Source: Sepioteuthis lessoniana (lineage: Eukaryota > Mollusca > Cephalopoda > Myopsida > Loliginidae). From it: a stretch of 64,000 nt of DNA. A model generated the notes under the pieces. That model searched no databases and had not been told where the DNA came from. It saw only the letters and a program-made list of their open reading frames with translations. Each line of letters begins with the position of its first letter. Position 1 is the stretch's first letter. The DNA is taken from NCBI GenBank assembly GCA_963585895.1, contig OY757911.1, positions 59,502,531 through 59,566,530 of the forward strand. The letters run 5' to 3'. Both the position numbers and the translations under genes were made by a program. Below are positions 51,201 to 62,300 of this stretch, piece by piece.

Positions 51201-54200
51201 ATAAAACAAAATAGGCAAAAGAATTTTCCTTTGCATGAAATTCCTCATGTGTGACATTGCCAAATAAAATTTGGGGCGCCGAGTACCAAAATACAAAAAT
51301 ATACAAAAATGGGGGAAAAAAAAGGAAGCAAGTGAACTTACAGAGGTGAAAGGGTGTAGTAAAAGAACAGCCTTTTCAAATATATATTCTCTCACACAGG
51401 AGAGATAGAAATAAACAGTTTCAAAGCTCTCAAAAAAATAACAACCGTTCAACATCTCTAGCTGTCTCTCGCCAAGAACAAAAATTACAGACATTATTCA
51501 CCATTCAGGTCCTTCTCGTTAAGGACAATGCTCCTTCAACTTCTCACGGGTACGTCGCTGTTGTTTTACTTTCTGGTGAGTGCAGCTTGGGTGTCCTCTC
51601 GTCAGGAATAATATCCACTCCTTTTCACGCCAAAAGGTATTCACTGGTACCTCGTGTGTAGTTGTCAGGTTTGAGAAGTATCAGTAACCAAATTCTATGG
51701 CCTGAAAGCAGTTAATATGTCCCACTCCTTTCTCGTCAAAGGTATTTACTGGGACCGGCCAAAGTCCATACACTAGCTGCTCAGTTGTTTTTTGTCGGCA
51801 CTAAGGATGAACAATCTGTCGGTAGCTAGCCAGAATTATGGGGACGTCTTGACGCTTCGAGTGCCTGATCCAAAAGATGCCAATTTTGGGGGCACGTGTC
51901 CCAATTCCACTTCTGGGGCCAGCCACATGGGCCCCTCTATTTCCATTTATTTTCGTAGCAAGACACGAAACCAGAGACATTGAAAGGCAGACAAAATATA
52001 GGGATTAAAAATACTATATATTTTTCCTTGATAAAAAAAAATTCCAACAACCTTGCTCCCTGAGACTTTTGGTTATTCCCTAAGCTCAGAGGTTGTCATT
52101 GTGAGACAATTGAGGAGATGAAAGAGACTGTGACAAAGGTTACTGACACACTCACACAAGAGGACTTCCATGGGGCCTTCCAAAAGTTGTTGGAGGAGAT
52201 TACTTCAAAGGGAACTAGAGTTTCATGTGTGTACTATCAATAAAAGTGCCTATACAAAAAAAATCTGGAAACTTATTTAATGATTCTCATATTTTAATGC
52301 AATTGCACTAAAAAATTTAATTGCCCCATTGAATATGATGATTGTATCCCCTTCACAAGGGGTAACACCCCTACCCCCATAAAAAAGGAGGTGTTCTAGG
52401 TAAGACACTAAACTGTTCTGGAGGTCAGAGGAGTGTGGAATACACATTCTATTGTAAGTACTACCAGGTAAACTCAGACCCAGAGTAGTAGTACCTGTAA
52501 GAGGCCGATCTATGGGTCAAATAGATCAGTTTAAAAATCATTTATAATCAATTGGACCATGTCCTCAAAAAACTCTTTAGAAACAAGTACAAAAAAATAA
52601 AGCATACAATGAACATGATTCCCAAACCTTTAAGCATAAAATATCATTGACATGCCATTAAAATCAATCAATTATTAAAAAAAAAAATTTCTCAATAAGA
52701 TGTGCTATTTTTGTAGTTATAGTAAAGTACAATTTAAAAATAAATAAGGGGTGGCATTTTATAATTAACAATAGTTATCCTCCTAAATAAATTAAAAGGA
52801 TAGAGGTGATCAATAAACAAAGATAGCACATTATATAACAAATTGGATTGGAAATTCCTTTATTCTTTAAGTTAAAGAAAGCATTGTAATACTATTGCGC
52901 TAAGAGAGATCTTGCAACAATGTGCTAGTTTACTTTGTTACAATAACATACATATATTGGTACACTTGGAGCTAGAAGATATTTAGTCGAGTCCCCACTC
53001 ACCAAGCATTAATATCAGCACTGGAATATCTATGATATACAAAGACTGAACACAATGGAAGAAAAGATAAAATACATTTGTAGATACAAAAATATCTAAC
53101 CTTTTATATACACAATATATATACCAATGGTGTTGAGAAAAAAGAATACACAAACATGTCCCAAATGCAACAATAAACATATTGTTCCATGAAGAAGCAG
53201 ATGTAGAAGGGGGGAAAAAAAATGGAAAAAAGTTTATTTGATAAGAGAAAGTAAAATAGACGCAGGGGTTTACCATTCCATGGTAGGGTCCAAGATATAT
53301 CTCACTTGTTCAAAGAACAGAGGCAAAAGAATGGGTTTCTGAGATAGTCATATGACACTCCATGAAACACTCAAGAGGCACGTCCATTCTCTAAGGGAGA
53401 TAATAAATTACTATCTCCCAAGACATACATTTGATTTTAACAATATAAAGGTAAATAGTGACAAGTCAACAATCATGGCTGAAATAACTGTCCTCATATA
53501 AAAATTTTAATAAGATGTAACAAAGTTAATGTAATTATACTGTTTCATACAAAAAAATGAAACAAAATAAACAGGAATTAAAAAGAACTTGAGAAGAAAG
53601 ACTGCTAAATATCAAGGCAAACTTACATCAGCTTCTTTCCAAAGTCCAGGTTTGGAAAAAGACTCCAAAAGGTCAGCTCCACACAATAATTTAAGTTGAA
53701 CATTAGAATTAATATCACACAAGCTTGGTAAGGAAAGGCGGTTGGAATCAACTTCATCTAAAAATACAAGAAATGAACACAATATTAGGGAGGGAAAAGT
53801 ATTTATAATTCAATTTAATATCAATCTCTTGTTTGCACACTGTTAAATGGTTTCAAGTATAGTAAATGATTAAACAGTTCTATTTGATCCATAGATGGGA
53901 TTATAACAAGTACTACTACTGTCAGAATGGACCATAAAGGGCTATTCTACATTCCCCAAAGCTGCAAGGCTGAAAACTCACCATCAGATGGTTTAGTGAT
54001 ATACCCAGGAAACTGAGTGGGATGGGGGTGGAGTCTTACCCCTCTGCAGAGGTGTAGTTTGCATATTCAACAGCCCTAACTAAAAAGGCAGATAAATTGT
54101 GTTCATTTCTACTTTGATGTAACCATTTGATTAATGTCAGTCAATCCAATCATAAATATCAAGGTTTATGACAGTTTTAATGACTGCATTATACATACCA

Positions 54201-57200
54201 ACAATTGTTTTGTATGTCTAAATTTTTTAGATGAAACTTCATAATTTTTATCACTTAGAATATTTGGACTATTGTGTTCATCTATATTGTTATACCCACA
54301 ACATTTCAGCCACTGTGTTCTTCAGGTGTATCATGTCGAACTCAGGAGCCTACACAAAATTTCAAACTGAACCCTCTATTCAATCTATGGGGGTAGATTG
54401 TTTCAATTTTGTTAACCATGACCAGGTACAAGTATTAAGTTATAGTTAGTATTCCTTGTTATTCTTACCTATAGCTAAGATTGAACTTGTAACCGCCACA
54501 TGATTTCACTCAGGGAGATAATAAATTATTATCTCCTAAGACATACAATAGAGATAAAAAGGTAAATGCTGACAAGTCAATAATCATGGCTGAAATAATT
54601 TTATTCAGAAGCAATTTTCAACCAAACACTTTATCAACAACACCATGAGTCCAACTAGAAAATTTAGAGTGAATTTTTGGGACCTATAAACGTAATGTTT
54701 CCATCAGCCTAAAAGATACTACTAACAACCATCATGTATTTTTTTTTACTTTACCTCATATCACTTTTTTTTTCATCAAGCCTTTTTTGATAAATGGCTC
54801 CCAAATCATTCATTTCTATACGTGGTCAGCAAAAAAGGTCACTGTAGACCAACATAAGTGCTGCTTCTTTAAAACATCTTATTCGGCAGTGTTCTTCTCT
54901 GTAAATTATTTTAACTTCATCCTACAAGGGCAGATGGTTCCTTTTTTCTTTCCATATATGGCCAGCCATACTCATCTTTTCAACCTCCCCCCACGACATA
55001 CTGCCTTTCGATGTTCCTTTAACTTTACTTTTAGCAAACAGAAAGTCTCCCCTTTGTATACTTTAAGATAGGTGGCCCATTTGATATCAGGATAAAACTG
55101 CAGAGTCAAGAATACAACAGAATAAAACATGACCAAGAATTGCACCTACTCGGTAGAGTATACAAAAGCAAGACCTGTTGCCAACTACAAGTAAAGCTAG
55201 TAAAACATCAAAAAGCAAACTTTAAAAATGATTTCCCTAGGTTGAATCATTTCTATGCCCAGATAAACAGGGGACACCTGAGGAAGGCTGGAGGATACAG
55301 CGGCCAAAAAGTTGTGGAAAAAACAAAGATGAAGACAATAGTCCGAAAACTCTAACTGATAAAAATCATCAAGCTTCATTTCAGAAATTTAGACAACTAA
55401 TATCAAAAAGCAGTATGCTCTCCTGTATCATAGTGGCTAAGGTGCTGGCCTGCAAGATCATAGTAAGTGAGTTCAAACTCTAGTCACAGTATTATGTTCA
55501 CTTTCAGACTAATACCCTTGGGAAAGGTATAAACTCCCTTATTCCCCACCCCAGCTGTGGCTTAAATAGTACCACCAAGTACTGATATTTTGGCAATAAA
55601 CGTCAAAAGCCACTGAAGCTGCTCACAGAACTTAATAAATGGAAGAAAATTAAAATATCAAACTATGCTGCCAAAAGATAAGTATTTTAAAGATGGTAAC
55701 TTGTCCCTTAATTGAAGAGTGCTTACAATATTTAAATAAAAAGTAAAGTTGGCGACCATAGTCGAGAGCGACTAGAAGGCTCTCTTTTCAATAGCTACTA
55801 CACCTAGGTGTAGGGAAGGGTGCTACTTCTTTCCCAGGATTTCTCCACTTTATCCTTGATACGTACCTTATATTGCCTAGTGTTAAGCAAGGTGGTATCA
55901 AGTACCATTTTTAAATTCTTTGGGATAGAACCCAGGTCTCCTAGACCATTGGCAAAATCTAATATAAATGCAGTAAATTTTTGAAAAAATGAAAACTCAA
56001 GAATAAAAACAAAACACACCAAAGTTTGTTAAATCCTCTGATTCACATATGTTCTTTAGAGAAACATTTGCATTGCTGTCTATTGTACGTAGTCGGCTGT
56101 TATGGTAATCAAGAACACGGACAGTTTCTGTCCACGTCTTTTGTTCACTTTCCCAAGTATCCAACCTGTAAAGAAAAAAAAAATTAACAAGATTAATAAA
56201 TAATAGAGTAAGAAAAATTATAAAGATTATTTTCATAGTCATAAGTAATCAAATGCAAACATACCTTGTTTTTGCAGCAATTCACTTTGTTCCTCTTCAG
56301 TTACTGCATTTTATCAAAAATTGAAAATTTACTTATTGACCAAGTCAATCAGCACCATTTTGCTAACCACATTAGCTCCCTGAGTGTGTCACACTCGGGA
56401 AACAATATACTGTCTTAATATTGTTAACTATTCTTTTTTTTAGTTAAGATATTATTTACTGTTAATGTTATTGAGTGAATAGTGTCCCTTTTACTGTTTA
56501 ATATCAGGTTACATTGTAGATGATCCAGAAACCTGAAGTAATCCGACATATAAAATAGAGAGATCTCAGATTCAGATATACAGAAGAGGAGCATCTTATA
56601 AATAGAAGTTCACAAATAATTGTTAAATTTAGAGTATGAAAATTGTATACAAATATAACAACTATTATGGGACAGATGTAGTATTTTTTACTAAAGATAT
56701 GTACATGATTTTTATTTCTTTAGATCTAAAGTTATTGTATTTAATAGACAACAATATAGTGCAAACATAACATTTATATACATATTTTTGGAAAACAAAA
56801 ATTTAGAGTGACCTTCTTTATTGGAATATTTGCTTCATAGCACTGGTCTGGAATGATCATCATCATGTCGCACTGCTAGCACAGATCTCCCTGACCCTCT
56901 CTCGCTACCCATCTCTATCATCCATCGCTCCAGGTAGGTCTTTAAGGCTACATCCTGTATCGGCACAGAGCTGTTGTATATAGGTTCTAGCTGGTCATCC
57001 TGCCTTTTGCTCATCCATGTGAAGGGGTCCACAAGAGTATAACACTTAGGAGTAAATTGCTAACAGGTCTGGAATCAAATCAATAATATATCCAAGGTAT
57101 GCCACTAAAAGTTGATATATTTGTTCATATCTACTTGTAGAGTACATATACATATATATGTACCTATATGTACCTGTAGTGTTCATACTGCTTCTGTAAT

Positions 57201-58556
57201 ATTTTTGTGACTCAAAAAGTTGCCACTTGATTCCAGGTGACAAAAGAAGCTAACAAAATCAAATCAATATTACTTACCCAGACTGATGTATTATTCAGAC
57301 TACCCTTTCTTGGTGAGATTTCTGTTTTGATACCATAATTAAGGAGAGAAGAAATGTTCCCTAGCCATAATTAATTTTGTCTTGATGTACAAAAAAAAAA
57401 TGATATAGAAATGTAATATATTAACCATTCAGGTAAAAGTGGGTTTCAGTTTTCCTCTCCCCAGCCAGTTAAAAGGTATCAAGTTATGGCCAGTTTATAA
57501 TTTTTGAACTTGACTAATTGTTCAATAAAAAAAAAAAAATTTAAATGAAGAAAATGACTGAAAGTAACTCTTTTCAGGATAGTCAATATAAGTGATACAT
57601 TTTTATATGAATTTTTTACATTAAAATAAAATTAAAATAGATTTTTACGAATGGGCTATTTTAGTAAAACATCATTTTTTTTCTTATTTTTTAAAATTTT
57701 TTATCCTAAAGTTAATTTGTCAAAGACATCTAAAGATTATCCATGACTATTATCTTATCATCATCGATACTATCTAGCTGTACCTTTTGTTCTGGAATGG
57801 CAGATGCAAATACTGAGATTCTAATAATAGACTTCAAAGCCAATAAAACTACTCACAAAATTTTAAAAATGGAAGGAAATCAAACAATATATAAACAACA
57901 ATAAACTAGTTTAAGCTTTTAAGGGCTGTAACTTGCCCCTTAAATAAACACAGAAGTGAATAACCCAAAGATGTTATTATGCTTTAAAGTATAAGATAGA
58001 AAACCAACCATTTTCATTGAAAAACTAGGAGTTAACATCATCAAAATGTAACACATGTAGAGATTTACATAAGCTTATTTTACCATATACTATACAATCA
58101 ATATTTCAGGCTCAGAGATATAACATCAGATGCAACTAATAAAAAGTTTAATATAGAAACCATTCCCAGCTTTTCTTTTAATGGAATGATGGGATGGCCC
58201 AGGAGCAATGTTGGAAAATGTGTTCACATTTTGTGCCCAATTGTTTTTTCACAATTTTTTTTTGAGTTCAGATAATCTAAGAATTCAAAAGATTAAAGTA
58301 AACTTGTAATGAAACTCAAATTCATTTCATACCTTGGAAGTTTGACTTACATGAATTGCATCTTCACCATTTCAACCATTCATAATCAGAAGTTTCATTG
58401 TCATCAATTCTATCATTTTGTCTGATTTTTCTACAAACATAATCTGTTCTTTAATCTGATTTTATATTATTTCCTTTAATAGCTAAAGATTGGATTGATC
58501 AATAATCTTATAGAATTTGCATGTGGGAGATTACAAAAGAAATTATACATTTAACA

Positions 58557-58599
<43 letters not shown>

Positions 58600-59296
58600 A
58601 AAAAAGCAATATTTTCAAAGGATGTATCTATTTATATATGGATAATATGCAAATGTTTATGATTTTTCTTCAAGGCTGTATTTTAAGTTATGCTGTCTGA
58701 TCCAAAAACAATTATTTATTTTTAAATAAAAACATACATAAATAAATAAAAAATAAAATAATCAAAATTTTTTAACACAATCTATTTTACAAATATTTGG
58801 AAACAGAATCACATGATTTACTGATTAAAAGGCCAACTCTTTCTCCAATATATAGATTTTCCCTAGGTTTTCGTGGGTTTTTTTAAACAACCATCATTGA
58901 TTTAACATCACTAATATCATCCCTCCCTGTCCCTATAGTGTCAACTTTGTTTCTCAATAAATCTCACTTTCTGCTTTGAATACCTTATCAACAACTTTTT
59001 GTGAACTTTAATGTATTAAATTCCATTTATAAGATGTTCCTCTTCTCTATATCCAAATCTAAGATCTATCTATACAATATGTCAGATTAATTCAGGTTTC
59101 ACCATTATCTGTAATATAATCTGATATAAAAGAGCAAAAGGGACACAATTCACTCAACAAAATTATATCTATTCATCATGTTTTACTTGATCCAACAAAA
59201 TTCAAGGACTTATACAAAATTGAAATTATGTCAATAATATTTCCATCAACAATTATATCTTCTTCACCAGAAAAGTAGTTCATAAGCATAGACTTG

Positions 59297-59354
<58 letters not shown>

Positions 59355-62300
59355 CTTATATTATCCAAAGCCAAGTCAGCCGATTGTGGGAACAGTTCTA
59401 TTTTAGGATTTTCTTTATTCAATATCCATGTAATTCAAAATCCAATAGAGAGCTCAATGTAAGATGATAATAAATTAAAATACAGGGCAAATAATTCCAT
59501 ATGAAAGAAAAGCCTTTAAAAAATCCCTCATATTTTTTGTAATAATATTTATTTTAGCAGACCAATATTTTTTAAATGTTAGATCTACATCTTCAAAGAA
59601 ATGATCTCATTTCTTTGTCTGAAGATGCAAATATAACATTTTAAAAATAAAGGATCTGCTAAAATAAATATTATCACAAAAAATATGCGTGATTTTTAAA
59701 GACTTTTCTTTTATATGGAAATATAAATAAACCTTTTTTTCTTATTCTTCTTTAACCTGATAATTAATTTTATGTCAATTATTGATATCAATATCCTGAA
59801 TATCATTTTTTTGTTAGTTTTATAGATTTTTCTTTTTAAAAACTTATGAGAAATTTAATCAGAAATAATTTTCTTTTGCAGATTTGGAAATCAGATATAA
59901 AAATTGCATTACATTAGATAGATTTTGATCTTAAACAAAACACTGGTCAACACGATTTTTGGTACCAAGAAACAAAACACATTTTTTTAGTAGATTTGAT
60001 GGTACTGATTCAAAAAATGACTTTAGTTTTCCATGTTTTTGTTGTACTGTAATTGCTCACTTTTGGGAAAAGATCAATTTACAATCTTGGCTGATCACAA
60101 AATTTAGTAGGTTGTAGAAATCCATCAATTTTCAGATAGGCCAAGCAATTCATGTCAGTCACCTGAAATAAACTATTTTTATAAGAAAAAAAAAGAAGGT
60201 TTTGGAGTCAAAAAATTTGGAATAAAAGTACTGCATTTTTCCAATTTATCACCAAAATTCAAATTAACTGATAAACTTTATCAGTAATACATTTTAGTAA
60301 ATGTGATAATTAGAGTGACATCAAAAGAATGAAACCCTAAAATCTTCTGTTTGATATTCATAAATTTATCCCATGTTTTGTCCCTTCACAAAAGAAGGAA
60401 ATCAAGCACATTGAGAGCTTTTGTTTTCACAGTTGGAAAGAAATTCTAAAGACATCCCAATTGAACTCACCTATTCCATTGTACATGATGAACATCATGA
60501 AAATGATTTCACCTAACATCAAGAAACTTGTGACAAACGATGAATTTGTTAATTCAATGAATGACTTAGAATTACGCACTTGGACATTGTTTGTTGATAA
60601 AGTGAAAAACTTCTTAGGCAAGTAGTATTTGACCTGGCGATAGTGGAAGACCTGTTGAAAAGTTTACAGGACAGAGGCACTAATACGAGTATTAAGGTTC
60701 ATTTTTACATAGCCATCTAGATAAATTTTCAGATAACTGAAGTGATGTGAGTGATGAGCAAGAACAATTCAATCAGGATATCAAAACAATGGAAGAGTGT
60801 TTCAAGGGACGGTGGGACTAACAAATGATGGCTGACTATTACTGGAGTATCAAAAAAAGGATTTAAATAACATTGAACATGATAGACAATCAAGAACAAA
60901 AAAAAATTTACTATAGTTCTTATGTTCACAAAGGTTTTATTTCTGTTATTAGTTTATTAAATGATTTGATGAAAATACTTGTTAGTCTGGGTATATTCAA
61001 TCGTATCATTCTTAAGGACTTAGGGTCAGATAGTTATTGTAGATATAGTATTTTTTGATAAGCATACTAATATATGTTGGTTTAAATATGAATTGAGAGG
61101 TTTCTATGAGTTTACTTTGAGAAATATTGCCATTGGTCAATATCATATATACAGAAAACAAATGAAAAAATGATTTTTTCCAAAAATGAGGCATTTCTGT
61201 AAAGCAAAAATGGTAGCTAACCAAGAAAAAGTAAGATCATTTTCAGATTCAGCACCCACACATTAGCTAAAAAAGATGTTTGGTGCATCAACACCATTTC
61301 AAAACTTTGGGGGGAGGGGGGGTTTAACCAGTGTAATCAATAGTTTTCGTTTGTTTTATCATATCTGCATATAATCATTTAAATAGACAATGTTTTATTA
61401 GTTCTAAGTAGAAATCAGACCAGATAATACATGCCCTTAAAACTGAAACTACACAATATTTCAATCAACAATGCTGTCATCTTCATTGGAAAAAGATAAG
61501 TTATACTTATGAAATCTGTATACTTCCAAAAATAACTAGCATTTTTGCTTAAAATTCAAAATAGTGTGACGTTGCATAAATAATTATCCCAGGACGAGAG
61601 CCCATTTTATGCACATATGACGTCAAGGACAGTCTGGTACTTGACACTCCACAAAATAAATCCCGGTCAAGACTCCTATTTCGGGCGTATGATAAACAGA
61701 CAAATAATGTGGAGGTTAATTTGGGGCTAAACTGACCTCAGACGTTGGTAAGGAAGTGCCAATTCACTTTCACATACACTACCAAGTCCTTTGTCTTCCT
61801 ACCCCCTCAGATCACGGAAGAATGAACTTCTAGGTTAGATAATATTAACTGTAGACAGATTTCCAAAATTCTCTTGTAATGTTTTAAGGATTCAATAAGA
61901 CGTTTAGCGAGAATTAATGAAAGCGGTACAAGGCTAGGACAAGGGAGATGCAAAAGAAGTCAAATCAACAGAGGAAATAACACAACCAAAAGATTTTAAC
62001 ACAAGGGTGCATTTAAAATATAACAAAATTTTAATATGAGATGACCAAACAAATAATGATGAGACTTAAGAAACAGTTCTTTTTTTTTTTTAAATATAAC
62101 AAAATGTTAAGCCAACATGAAAACATCAAACAAAAATGTCTCTCAACAGTACTTTTTTCTTCTTTCTCTTTTTCTTTCTTTCTTTTTCTCTTACTTGAGA
62201 AAAAGTATCTAAGTCACCAGACTGATACTTGTAGAAGTGTTCATTAAATAAATTTAATTATTGGTGAAATAGACCCTTTACAGTTTCTTTTTTTTTTTGA

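Noticed and set aside
51168-51494. 108-codon minus-strand open reading
   Set aside because: Lies entirely inside the 1,002-bp inserted element and shows no recognisable protein.
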